Assembly (NCBI GenBank): GCA_004298115.1
Contig: SCRJ01000164.1
Span: forward strand, 1 to 56,133
Direction of reading: 5' to 3'
Source of the DNA: Acidobacteriota bacterium
Lineage (GTDB): Bacteria > Acidobacteriota > Thermoanaerobaculia > Thermoanaerobaculales > Thermoanaerobaculaceae
Length of the DNA: 56,133 nucleotides
Shown here: positions 35,525 through 44,386 of the stretch, in pieces
Numbering within the stretch: the first letter of the stretch is position 1
Layout of the letters: each line of letters starts with the position of its first letter
Notes under the pieces: model-generated
The model's input: only the letters and a program-made list of their open reading frames with translations
What the model was told of the DNA's origin: nothing
Databases searched by the model: none
Made by a program: the position numbers and the translations under genes

Positions 35525-37447
35525 ATGGGCAAGTACCTGTTGGCGCTGAGTGTGACGCTCGCCGCCGCGCTCCCGGCGGGCGCCCAGGTCACGAGCGAGT
35601 GGCGGACCGCGACCGGCATCCCGGTCGCGGTCGTCGCGGTGGTCGGCGGCGACGTCGAGCACCTCGCGGCGGTGGTGCCGGCGGACGCCGCGCCCCCGGC
35701 CGCGATCGCCGGTTTCCCCGTCACGGTGCGGCCGCGCCGCGGCGCGCAGCTGTGGACCGTCACGGTGCCGTCGCTGCTGGCGCCGCAGGCGGTCGGCGAG
35801 TTCGCCGCGCGGCTCGCCGCGAGCGGCGCCGCCTCGGTGGTCGCCCTCGGGACCGTCCCCGCGCGTGAGCTCGGGGATGCGTTCGCCGCGCTCGACGCGG
35901 TCGCGGCGAGGTCGCTGCCGCGTGCCCGCTGCGTGCTGGCGGACGGCGGCGTGGAGGTGCAGCAGGGCAGCCCCGACCGCGTCGAGCTCGACTTCGCGCT
36001 CCCCCAGCCCGACGACCCGCGCACCGATCTCGTGCCGGCGTTCGTGGCCTGGGTGCGGATGCGCCTCGCGGCCGAATTTCCCGACATCAGGGTGGAGAGC
36101 GAGCTGCAGGACGACTGCGCCCGCTTGGCCGTGCGCCTGACGGCCGCGAACGAGCACCCGCGCGCGCTCCTGCGGCGCCTCCGCCAGCGCGTCGCGGCGC
36201 TCGCGTCCACCCCGGCGACGGTGGAGGAGGTGGGCCGCGCCCTCGCCGCCGGCCAGGCCCGCGAGGCCCAGGCGGCGGTCCGCGGCGGACCGGTCGCGGC
36301 CGAGCTGGCGGATCGCCTCGCCCTCGGCGGGCGGGTCGCCGGGACGCTCGTCACGCCCGTGGTCGACGCCGGGACGCTCGCCGAGTTCGCCCGCGAGATC
36401 CTCGGCGGCCACGCCGGCTTCGCGACCGTCGTGGAGCAGGAGCGGCGGGCGCGGGACGAGGCGAGGCAGACGCTCGACAACGGAACGCTCGTCCAGGTGC
36501 GCTGGATCCCGGGCGAGGTCGGGGTGGTCGCGGTCGCGCTCGGCAACGTCGCCCCGCGCGCAGGCCGCGAGGTCGTGGCGGCCGCGGCCACCGCCGCGGC
36601 GCGCAAGGGTTGGGCGACGACGGTGCGCGACCTCGCCGGGGTCCCGGCCGTCGCGGTCGCCGCGCCCGCCGCGGCGCTCACCGACGTGATCGAAACCGTG
36701 AGCGACGGCGTGACCTCGGTGCGGCCGGCCGCCCACGACGACCTCGAAGCCGTCGTGATGCGCGCGCTCGGTCTTGCCGACGTCCCCGCGGGGGAGGCGT
36801 TCTCGATCGCGCTGGCGCTGCCGGCCGATCTCGAGTTGGGCGGCGAGGCCGCCGGCAAGTTCTTCGGCGGCATCGCCCCGGGCCGGGTGACCGCCGGCGC
36901 CGCGCCCGGCGGCCCCGGGTTGAACTGGACCGTCGGCGCCGGCGCCCCTGAGATCGTGGGGGTGGTCGAGCTGCCGCCCACCGCCGCCGGCATGGTCGCG
37001 GCGCAGCTGCTGCGCGACCGCCTCGCGCTCGACGCCGGGATGTCGACGATGCTCCTGGCGCCGGCCGGGAGGCTGGCGCTGACCGTCGCGTCCGCGGGCG
37101 GTCCCCACGTGCCCGCGCTCGACGCCCGGCTCGCCGCCGTGTGGAAGAAGGCCGCCGCAGCGAAGGCCGCGGCGGGCGAGGTCGCCGCCGCGGCGCGCGA
37201 GCTGCTCGCCGTCTTCTACGGCGACGCGGCGGCGGCCAGCGCGCGTGCCGCCGCCGCCGCGTTTCTCCCCTTCGTGCCCACCGAGGCCGACCTCCTCGGC
37301 GCCGACCCGGCCGAGGTCGGCAAGGTGATCGCCGCCCTGCCGGCGTGGGAGAAACTGGCCCGCTACGCCCGCGGCCAGGCGCCGCCGATGCCGGCGCCGC
37401 GGCCCGACCGGACCACTGTGCGAAAATCCAACCCGCACAGGAGTTGA
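35525..37447 (+). CDS. Secreted protein with degenerate M16 peptidase-like folds
   Basis: A 640-residue protein with a signal peptide (residues 1-20, ending GAQ). Repeated alternation of Ala-rich helices and strands, with motifs such as AGMVAAQLLRDRLALDAGMST, resembles the domain pattern of M16 (insulinase/pitrilysin) proteins, where a C-terminal half lacks zinc ligands. No HXXEH motif is seen anywhere, so it is probably not a peptidase. The M16 comparison is structural inference and low in certainty. It stands 25 bp before tyrS and may be cotranscribed with it. Confidence 0.6.
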   Translation: MGKYLLALSVTLAAALPAGAQVTSEWRTATGIPVAVVAVVGGDVEHLAAVVPADAAPPAAIAGFPVTVRPRRGAQLWTVTVPSLLAPQAVGEFAARLAASGAASVVALGTVPARELGDAFAALDAVAARSLPRARCVLADGGVEVQQGSPDRVELDFALPQPDDPRTDLVPAFVAWVRMRLAAEFPDIRVESELQDDCARLAVRLTAANEHPRALLRRLRQRVAALASTPATVEEVGRALAAGQAREAQAAVRGGPVAAELADRLALGGRVAGTLVTPVVDAGTLAEFAREILGGHAGFATVVEQERRARDEARQTLDNGTLVQVRWIPGEVGVVAVALGNVAPRAGREVVAAAATAAARKGWATTVRDLAGVPAVAVAAPAAALTDVIETVSDGVTSVRPAAHDDLEAVVMRALGLADVPAGEAFSIALALPADLELGGEAAGKFFGGIAPGRVTAGAAPGGPGLNWTVGAGAPEIVGVVELPPTAAGMVAAQLLRDRLALDAGMSTMLLAPAGRLALTVASAGGPHVPALDARLAAVWKKAAAAKAAAGEVAAAARELLAVFYGDAAAASARAAAAAFLPFVPTEADLLGADPAEVGKVIAALPAWEKLARYARGQAPPMPAPRPDRTTVRKSNPHRS

Positions 37448-37472
37448 AGCGCCGGGGGCGCCGGGAGGGGTC

Positions 37473-38705
37473 ATGGTTGAGGGAAGGCCTGCGATCAAGG
37501 AGCAGATGGACCTCCTGCTCAAGGGGTGCGTCGACGTTGTGCGCCCGGAGGACCTCGAGGCCCGCCTCCTCGCCTCGCGGCGCGAGAAACGCCCGCTCAC
37601 GGTCAAGGTCGGCTTCGACCCGTCGGCCCCCGACCTCCACCTCGGCCACGCGGTCGTGATCCGCAAGATGAGGCACTTCCAGCAGCTCGGCCACCGGGTG
37701 GTGTTCCTGATCGGGGATTTCACCGGCATGATCGGCGACCCCACCGGCAAGAAGGCGACCCGGCCGCAGCTCACCCGCGAGCAGGTCGCGGCCAACGCCG
37801 AGACGTACAAGCGCCAGATCTTCAAACTCCTCGACCCCCAGGCCACGGTCATCGACTTCAACGCGCGCTGGCTCGGCGCGCTCACGAGCGAGGAGTGGAT
37901 CCGCCTGACCGCGCGGGTGACGCTGGCGCAGATGCTCGAGCGCGACGACTTCGCCAAGCGCCTGGCGGCCGGCGAGGCGATCTCGCTGCACGAGCTGCTC
38001 TACCCGGTGGCGCAGGCGTACGACTCGGTGGCGCTCAAGGCCGACGTCGAGCTCGGCGGCACCGACCAGCTCTTCAACCTGCTCGTCGGGCGCGACCTGA
38101 TGGGCAAGCTCGGCCTGCCGCCGCAGATCGTCATGACGCTGCCGCTGCTCGAGGGCCTCGACGGCGTCGAGAAGATGTCCAAGTCGCTCGGCAACTACAT
38201 CGCGGTCGAGGACGCGCCGGAGGAGATGTTCGGCAAGCTCATGTCCGTGTCGGACGCCCTGATGTGGCGCTACTGGACGCTGTGCACCGACCTCGCCCCC
38301 GCCGAAGTGGAGGCGCTCAAGAAGGCGACCGCCGGCGGCTCCCGCCACCCGATGGACGTGAAGTTCGAGCTCGCCTGCACGATCACGACCGACTTTCACG
38401 GCGCCCCCGCCGCCGTCGCCGCCGAGGCGCACTTCCGCACCGTGCACCAGAAGCGCGAGGTCCCCGACGAGGTCGCCGAGATCGCGCTGCCGGCCTCGGG
38501 GGAACCGCTCCCGGTCGTCAAGGTCCTGGTGATGGCGGGGCTCGCGCCCAGCAACGCCGAGGCGCGCCGCCTGCTGCAGCAGGGCGGTGTGAAGCTCGCC
38601 GGCGAGACGGTGCGCGACCCGTTCGCGACGCTCGACGCCGGCGCCGGATGCTCGCACCTCGCGCAGGTCGGCAAGCGGCGCTTCGCCCGCATCCGGTTCC
38701 GCTAG
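37473..38705 (+). CDS. tyrS: Tyrosine-tRNA ligase
   Basis: A 410-residue class I synthetase of the TyrZ-like bacterial branch. The signatures are H56-L-G-H59 (HIGH), IGDFTGMIGDPTG, the tyrosine/tRNA recognition region YPVAQAYDSVALKADVELGG, and K234-M-S-K-S. A C-terminal S4 RNA-binding domain (about 345-410) contains KVLVMAGLAPSNAEARRLLQQGG. GGGAGGGG precedes the ATG. It is followed after 15 bp by the probable selenoprotein gene. Confidence 0.97.
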   Translation: MVEGRPAIKEQMDLLLKGCVDVVRPEDLEARLLASRREKRPLTVKVGFDPSAPDLHLGHAVVIRKMRHFQQLGHRVVFLIGDFTGMIGDPTGKKATRPQLTREQVAANAETYKRQIFKLLDPQATVIDFNARWLGALTSEEWIRLTARVTLAQMLERDDFAKRLAAGEAISLHELLYPVAQAYDSVALKADVELGGTDQLFNLLVGRDLMGKLGLPPQIVMTLPLLEGLDGVEKMSKSLGNYIAVEDAPEEMFGKLMSVSDALMWRYWTLCTDLAPAEVEALKKATAGGSRHPMDVKFELACTITTDFHGAPAAVAAEAHFRTVHQKREVPDEVAEIALPASGEPLPVVKVLVMAGLAPSNAEARRLLQQGGVKLAGETVRDPFATLDAGAGCSHLAQVGKRRFARIRFR

Positions 38706-38720
38706 GTTCGAGGTGCAGCC

Positions 38721-40238
38721 ATGACGACGGTACGACGATCGGGGGCGTGGCTCGTTGCGGCTCTGGCGCTGACCGGGGCGGCGGCCACCGCCGTCGCGCA
38801 GGAGGCGCCCCAGGAAGGTCCGGCGCCGCGCCTCGTGGTGTTCGAGGCGTTCACGCGCTACACGTGACCGTCGTGCCAGGCCGCCGGTCCGGCGGTCGAC
38901 GCCCTCGCCCGGCAGTACGAGGGTCGCGCGGTCTTCATCGAGCAGAACGTGGACGCGCCGACCGGCAACCGCATCAGCCGGTTCTGGGCCGCGTTCAACG
39001 GCCAAACGGCGTACCTGCCGCTCGTGATCGTGGACTCCGGGCATCGCATCTCGACGGGAGACCTGGGGAACTTCACGACGGTCCTGCAGACGCTCGTCGA
39101 CGCCGAGCTGGCCCGCCCGCCAAAGGCGGAGATCGAGGCGTATGCGCGCCAGGTCGGGACCCGGATGCGGGTGTACGTGCGGCTGCACAACACCTCCGGC
39201 GTCACGCTCTCCGCCGCTGCGAACCAGGCGGCGCTGCACGCGCTCGTGTACGAGGACGCGCACGTGGGCGTGACGGGACGGATCATCCGGGCCGCCCCGT
39301 GGTTCGACCTCGTGCCCCCGCTCGCGCCCGACGGCGTCGCCAGCGTCACCCTCGACACCGACGCCCTCTCCGGCGTCGCGTGGACCGCGCTCCACACGGC
39401 CGTGGTCGCGGACTACGTCCCGGCCTCGGGACGGGCGTTCGACATGCTGCAGGGCGCGGCCGCGCGGCCAGCCGGCCTGACGCTCGAGCCGTCGGCGCTC
39501 GTCGTCGGCGTGGACTCGGGTCAGCCCGCCGACCGCACCGTGCAAGCCACGCTCGCGGGGCCCTACACGCTGAGTTGGACGGCGGTTGCCGACGTGCCGT
39601 GGCTCGTCATCACGCCGGACGCGGCGGCGATCGCGACGCGGCCGGCCGTCACCGTGGCTGCCGGCGGGTTGGCCCAGGGCTCGCAGGAGGGGCACGTCAC
39701 GTTCTCCGCCACCAGCGCGGACGGGATGGCGTTCACCCGGTTCCTCACGGTGACCGCGACCCTCGGGCCGCGGCGGCTGCGCGCCGTCGCCGCGCCGGTG
39801 AACCCCGGTTCTCCGATCGACGTGCCGATCGTGATGTCCGCGCTCGGGGACGAGCACGAGGTGAGCTTTTCTCTCGCGTTCGAGCCCGCCATGCTGGGCG
39901 CGCCCGTGGTGGCGGCCGGCAGCGCCGCCGCGGCGGCCGCGCTGGTGGTGGACCGTTCCGAGGCCTCGTCCGGCCGCCTCGGAATCACGCTCACCCTCCC
40001 CGACGGGCAGACGTTCCCCGCGGGCGACGACGAGCTCGCGGTCGTGACGTTCGCGACCGCCGCGACGGTCCCGCGGGCGACCGCCGCCGTGGCGTTCACC
40101 GATCGGCCCGTGGCGCGGACCATCAGCGACCTTCTCGGGACCCCGCTCACGGCCGCGGTCGCGGGCGCCAGGCTGGTTTTCCCGGATGCGAGCGTGGCGC
40201 ACATCGCCCGCCGCCGCCTCCGGCGCTCCGGAGAATGA
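38721..40238 (+). CDS. Probable selenoprotein: thioredoxin-like (Omp28-type) with BACON- and cohesin-like domains
   Basis: A continuous 505-residue frame exists only if TGA 38865-38867 is read as selenocysteine at residue 49. Residues 1-26 are a signal peptide. Residues about 38-140 look like a thioredoxin fold: LVVFEAFTRYT, then U49-P-S-C52, matching the place of the CxxC in Omp28-like proteins (FT-x-WCPPC). A beta domain follows (about 140-245), then a BACON-like region (about 255-350) and a cohesin-like region (about 351-490; VSFSLAFEP, GRLGITLTLPDG). GAGGTG precedes the ATG. The 456 sense codons after the TGA stay open, unlike a decayed gene. The protein should be exported, where the selenol could act in thiol redox chemistry. 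Selenocysteine machinery is not in this window. Confidence 0.8.
38865..38897 (+). promoter_or_regulatory. Candidate bacterial SECIS element after in-frame TGA
   Basis: After TGA (38865-38867) the RNA can form a stem of CCGCC (38881-38885) with GGCGG (38891-38895), extended by a G-T wobble and a G-C pair at 38879-38880 and 38896-38897, closing a GGTCC loop. The loop starts 18 nt after the TGA. In E. coli fdhF the GGTC loop motif also starts 18 nt after UGA. The bacterial consensus asks for a G in the first two loop bases at 16-37 nt, which is met. The bulged U of fdhF is absent. Confidence 0.75.
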
Positions 40239-40366
40239 TGCGGTCTCGGCGCAGGGGTGCGCGGCGGACGCCGGGCGACCCGCGGGGGCGGCGGGAATAG
40301 CGCGCGCCGCCGGCCGCTTCCCGAGTGCGGGATGGGGCCCATGTCTCGTCGGCAGGCAGGTCAGCG

Positions 40367-41527
40367 ATGAGGATCGGGGTGCCGCGGGAGATCCGGGCGG
40401 GGGAACGCCGCGTCGCGCTGGTCCCGGAATCCGTGCGTAAGCTGGTCAAGGCCGGGATCGCGGTGGCCGTCGAGCGCGGCGCCGGCGAGCGCGCGTTCTT
40501 CACCGACGCCGAGTTCGCCGAGGCCGGCGCCGCGTTGGCCGCGGACGCGACGGCGCTGTACGCCGGTGCGGACCTCGTGGTCAAGGTGCAGGCCCCCGCC
40601 CTCAACCGGGACCTGGGTACGCACGAGGCCGAGCTCATGCGCGAGGGCGCGATGCTGCTCGGCACCCTGGTGCCGGCGCGGCACCCGGACGTGGTGGAGA
40701 AGCTGGCCGCGCGCCGCATCACCGCGTTCGCCGTCAACCTGATCCCGCGCATCACCCGGGCGCAGGCGATGGACACGCTCTCCTCGATGGCCAACATCGC
40801 CGGGTACAAGGCGGTGCTGCTCGCGGCCGACCATCTGCCGCGCTACTTCCCGATGCTGATGACCGCGGCCGGCACGGTGTTCCCCGCCAAGGTGTTCGTG
40901 ATCGGCGCCGGGGTGGCCGGGCTGCAGGCGATCGCCACCGCGCGCCGCCTCGGCGCGGCGGTCGAGGCGACGGACACGCGGCCGGCGGTCAAGGAGCAGG
41001 TCGAGAGCCTCGGCGCCAAGTTCGTCGGGGCCGCCGTCGCGGAAGCTCAGGACGCCTCCGGCTACGCCAAGGAGCTGTCGGCCGAGTTCTACCGCAAGCA
41101 GGCCGAATTGATCGCCGAACGCTGCGCCGCGTCCGACGTGGTGATCACGACCGCGCTGATCGGGGGGGTGAAGGCGCCGCGCCTGATCACGGCCGCGATG
41201 GTCGCGGCGATGAAGCCCGGCTCGGTGATCGTCGACCTCGCGGCGGAGGCGGGCGGCAACTGCGAGCTGACCGTGCCCGGGCAGACCGTCGTGGCGCACG
41301 GCGTGACGATCTGCGGGCCGGACAACCCTCCCTCCGATGTGCCGTGGCACGGCAGCACGCTCTACTCGCGCAACCTCACGGCGTTCGTGCTCGCCTTCTG
41401 GAAGGACGGGGCGTTCGCCCTCGACCTCGAGGACGAGATCATCAAGGGCTGCCTGGTGACCCACGCAGGCGACGTCCGTGCCGGCAAGGCCGCGCCGAAG
41501 CCCCCGGCGGAGGGGACGACCGCATGA
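40367..41527 (+). CDS. pntAA: NAD(P) transhydrogenase subunit alpha part 1
   Basis: A 386-residue cytoplasmic subunit (domain I, NAD(H)-binding) of proton-translocating transhydrogenase, which uses the proton gradient to reduce NADP+ with NADH. The start at 40367 gives MRIGVPREIRAGERRVALVP, the standard opening. KVFVIGAGVAGLQAIATARRLGAAVEATDTRP is the Rossmann NAD site, and the RQD-loop region reads KELSAEFYRKQAELIAER. The membrane part is encoded separately, giving the three-gene layout seen in Rhodospirillum rubrum. It overlaps pntAB by ATGA. Confidence 0.95.
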   Translation: MRIGVPREIRAGERRVALVPESVRKLVKAGIAVAVERGAGERAFFTDAEFAEAGAALAADATALYAGADLVVKVQAPALNRDLGTHEAELMREGAMLLGTLVPARHPDVVEKLAARRITAFAVNLIPRITRAQAMDTLSSMANIAGYKAVLLAADHLPRYFPMLMTAAGTVFPAKVFVIGAGVAGLQAIATARRLGAAVEATDTRPAVKEQVESLGAKFVGAAVAEAQDASGYAKELSAEFYRKQAELIAERCAASDVVITTALIGGVKAPRLITAAMVAAMKPGSVIVDLAAEAGGNCELTVPGQTVVAHGVTICGPDNPPSDVPWHGSTLYSRNLTAFVLAFWKDGAFALDLEDEIIKGCLVTHAGDVRAGKAAPKPPAEGTTA

Positions 41528-41820
41528 GCTCCGACTTCGAGGTCTCGCTGTTCGTCTTCATGCTCGCGACGTTCCTCGGCCTCGAGATCATCCGCCGGGT
41601 CTCGCCGTTGCTGCACACGCCGCTGATGTCGCTGACCAACGCGATCTCGGCGATCGCGGTCGTGGGCTCGATCCTGGTCGCCGGAAAGCAGGAGAGCCCG
41701 CTCTCCACCGTGCTCGGCGCCGTGGCGGTGACTTGCTCGATGATCAACATCGTCGGCGGGTACCTGATCACGTACCGGATGCTCAAGATGTTCAGGAAGA
41801 GCGGGGCGGGCAAGCGATGA
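41524..41820 (+). CDS. pntAB: NAD(P) transhydrogenase subunit alpha part 2
   Basis: A 98-residue membrane subunit with three or four helices (residues about 8-25, 33-52, 58-84). LATFLGLEIIRRVSPLLHTPLMSLTNAISAI is the hallmark segment and forms part of the proton channel. Both ends overlap neighbours by 4 bp (ATGA), indicating coupled synthesis of equal amounts. Confidence 0.95.
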   Translation: MSSDFEVSLFVFMLATFLGLEIIRRVSPLLHTPLMSLTNAISAIAVVGSILVAGKQESPLSTVLGAVAVTCSMINIVGGYLITYRMLKMFRKSGAGKR

Positions 41821-43199
41821 TCGACAAGGTCATCCCGCTCATCTACCTCGCGGCCGCGGCGTCGTTCATCCTCGCGCTCAAGTGGCTCTCCGCGGTCCAC
41901 ACCGCCCGCCGCGGCGTGATCGTCGGCGTGGTCGGCATGGCGCTCGCGGTCGGCGGGACGCTGCTGCGGCCCGAGATCGTCAGCTACCGCTGGATCGCGA
42001 TCGCGTTCGTCCTCGGCACGATCATCGGCGTCCCGATGGCGATGATGCCGATGACCGCGGTGCCGCAGCGGACCGCCCTGTCGCACGCCTTCGGCGCGCT
42101 CGCGGCCGCGCTCGTCGGCACCGCCGAGTTCTACCTGCGCACGCCGAAGCTCGACGTCTTCACGATGTCGGCGCTGGCGCTCGAGGTGCTGCTCGGGTTC
42201 CTGACGTTCACGGCGTCGCTGATGGCGTTCGGCAAGCTGCAGGACATCCTGCCGACCCGTCCGATCACGTACCGCGGCCAGAACGTCGTCAACCTGGCGC
42301 TCCTCGCCCTCGCGGTCGCCGCCGGCGTCGCGCTGGTCGCCAGCCCCGCGCGCACTTGGCTGTTCCCCGCGTTCGGCGCGTTCGCGCTCGTCTTCGGCGT
42401 CCTGCTGATCATCCCGATCGGGGGCGCCGACATGCCGACCGTGATCTCGCTTCTGAACTCGTACGCCGGGCTCTCCGCCTGCGCGATGGGGTTCGTGCTC
42501 GACAACCGCCTGCTGATCGTCGCCGGCGCCCTCGACGGCTCGTCGGGCTTGATCCTCTCGATCATCATGTGCCGCGCCATGAACCGGTCGTTCGCCAACG
42601 TGCTGTTCGGCGCGTTCGGCCAGGTCCAGGCCTCGGCGGCGGCGGCCGAAGAGAGGATCGTCCGCAGCGCCACGGCGGAGGAAGCCGCGCCGATCCTCGG
42701 GAACGCCGGACTCGTGATCGTGGTCCCCGGCTACGGCATGGCGGTCGCGCAGGCGCAGCACAAGGTGCGCGAGCTGTTCGACGTCCTGACCAAGCTCGGC
42801 GTCGTCGTGAAGTTCGCGATCCACCCGGTCGCCGGGCGCATGCCGGGGCACATGAACGTGCTGCTCGCGGAGGCCGACATCCCGTACGACCGCCTGGTCG
42901 AGATGGACGAGGTGAACTCCGACTTCGCGCAGGCCGACGTCGCCCTGGTGATCGGGGCCAACGACGTCACCAATCCCGCGGCGCGCCACGACAAGTCGAG
43001 CCCGATCTACGGCATGCCGATCCTCGACGTGGACAAGGCGCGCACCGTGATGGTCATCAAGCGTTCCATGAGCCCGGGCTTCGCCGGCATCGACAACGAG
43101 CTGTACTACATGGACCGCACCCTGATGGTGTTCGGGGACGCCAAGGCGGTCGTCGGCAACCTCGTCAAGGAGCTCGCCGCGGGCGCCGCGGCCCGTTAG
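41817..43199 (+). CDS. pntB: NAD(P) transhydrogenase subunit beta
   Basis: A 460-residue subunit. The N-terminal half (about 1-265) has about nine membrane helices that complete the proton path (GGADMPTVISLLNSYAGLSACAMGF). The C-terminal domain III (about 285-460) binds NADP(H): VIVVPGYGMAVAQAQHKVRELFD, AIHPVAGRMPGHMNVLLAEA and GANDVTNPAA. All functional regions are present, so the transhydrogenase should supply NADPH. Confidence 0.96.
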   Translation: MIDKVIPLIYLAAAASFILALKWLSAVHTARRGVIVGVVGMALAVGGTLLRPEIVSYRWIAIAFVLGTIIGVPMAMMPMTAVPQRTALSHAFGALAAALVGTAEFYLRTPKLDVFTMSALALEVLLGFLTFTASLMAFGKLQDILPTRPITYRGQNVVNLALLALAVAAGVALVASPARTWLFPAFGAFALVFGVLLIIPIGGADMPTVISLLNSYAGLSACAMGFVLDNRLLIVAGALDGSSGLILSIIMCRAMNRSFANVLFGAFGQVQASAAAAEERIVRSATAEEAAPILGNAGLVIVVPGYGMAVAQAQHKVRELFDVLTKLGVVVKFAIHPVAGRMPGHMNVLLAEADIPYDRLVEMDEVNSDFAQADVALVIGANDVTNPAARHDKSSPIYGMPILDVDKARTVMVIKRSMSPGFAGIDNELYYMDRTLMVFGDAKAVVGNLVKELAAGAAAR

Positions 43200-43289
43200 T
43201 CCGCGGGCCACGGTCCACCCGCCTCGCCTCACGATCGGCCTGCCGTCGCCTGAGGGTTCGGAGGCCCCCGCCGGGCCAGTCCCGGCGCC

Positions 43290-43460
43290 GTGGCTTCCAG
43301 GGGTTCGCTGGCTCGGTCACAGCGTCCGCTTGGCGGTCATGCCATCCCGCTTCGCTCGGGTCGGTGTGACCTCTTCCCTCCGGGACCTTCACTGCCCGGC
43401 CGACATGAATGCTGGGCATACCGAAGGCCGGTCGCCCTGCGGCGGCCGGTCATTCGGTTC
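43290..43460. other. Structured intergenic region after pntB
   Basis: The 274-bp gap between pntB and a convergent gene holds a nested inverted repeat: GGTCACA (43315-43321) with TGTGACC (43365-43371), enclosing CCCG...CGGG around CTTCGCT. A further GGCCGG-rich palindrome lies at about 43425-43455. It may end both convergent transcripts or be a dispersed RNA-like element. No coding potential is seen. Confidence 0.4.
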
Positions 43461-43473
43461 CGGGACAGCCGGC

Positions 43474-44292
43474 TCAGTGTTTCGGCTGCACCAACGGCAA
43501 CGGGACGCACCGTCGTGCAGCCGTGTTGACCGTGGCGACGCTGGACGCGCCGTTGCGGTCCTTGATTTCCGCTGAAATCGTGTAGCTTCCGGCCTCGGTC
43601 GGCGTGAACGTCACGCTCCACGGCGCGGCCGTCCGCGCGGGAAGGACCTGCGTGGTCCCGTCCGGCTTGCGCACCGAAACGGTCAGCGTGTAGGGCGCGC
43701 ACCCCCGCAGCGTCACCTGGGCGTTGACGTGAACGAGGCGGTCGAGGCACAACCCCGTAACCGCCGTGGGCGACGTGATCCGGATGGTGGGACGCAGACA
43801 CGTCGCCGCCACGAGCGGAGGCGCAACCGCGCGCGGCAGATCGTCGACGTCGAGCTCGAACGTCCGGCTCGCGGGCCCCGCGCCTTCGGCCACGATGCTG
43901 AACGTGATCGCATATCGCCCCGCGGTGGTGAACGTCGCGGTTCCGGCCCACATCGTGTGGGTAAAGCCGCACGGCTCCGTCGGACTGCCCACCGTGAACA
44001 GCCCGCTGTTGAGGGCGGCGGGTTGGTACCCGGTGATCGGGGCGGTCGTCGTGAACGAGATCCGCACGTTGTGGATCGGCGCATCGTGGCAGACGAGCGC
44101 GATGAACTGGATGTGATCGCCCACCGTGATGCGGTGCGAAGGCCATGGTGCACGCTCGAACCCCGGGCCGCTCCCCGGCAGGACGCGCGCGTCGAAGTCC
44201 CTCACTTGCATCGTGCCGGCGCGCGCGACACCGGCAGTCGCGAGCCCCCCGACCAACAGAAGCACGGCAACACTCCCAAACCGTCGTCTCAT
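43474..44292 (-). CDS. Hypothetical secreted Ig-like protein
   Basis: A 272-residue protein with a signal peptide (residues 1-25, ending VARAG). Two beta-sandwich regions are apparent: about 30-150 and 165-260, the latter PKD/Ig-like (PYTLTVSVRKPDGTTQVLP, WSVTFTPTEAGSYTISAEIKDRNG). Five or six cysteines may form disulfides after export. GGGGGGATC precedes the ATG. No specific family; probable extracellular or surface protein. Confidence 0.7.
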   Translation of the reverse strand: MRRRFGSVAVLLLVGGLATAGVARAGTMQVRDFDARVLPGSGPGFERAPWPSHRITVGDHIQFIALVCHDAPIHNVRISFTTTAPITGYQPAALNSGLFTVGSPTEPCGFTHTMWAGTATFTTAGRYAITFSIVAEGAGPASRTFELDVDDLPRAVAPPLVAATCLRPTIRITSPTAVTGLCLDRLVHVNAQVTLRGCAPYTLTVSVRKPDGTTQVLPARTAAPWSVTFTPTEAGSYTISAEIKDRNGASSVATVNTAARRCVPLPLVQPKH

Positions 44293-44386
44293 GTGATCCC
44301 CCCCGTCGTTGTGACGTCAGTATATGCCTTGCCAACGGCGGCGGCGAGGGCGCCCAGATGGCGCCGGTCCGCGGGCGGCGCCTCAG

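Noticed and set aside
38721-38867. Reading the TGA at 38865 as a true stop, or the downstream frame as a decayed gene
   Set aside because: The downstream frame keeps 456 sense codons with clear domains, the TGA sits exactly at a catalytic Cys position, and a SECIS-like hairpin follows. A point nonsense mutation remains possible but is less likely.
37473-43199. Other in-frame TGA codons as selenocysteine sites near tyrS and pnt genes
   Set aside because: All other TGA codons here end complete, full-length proteins or overlap the next start; none lies in a redox motif.
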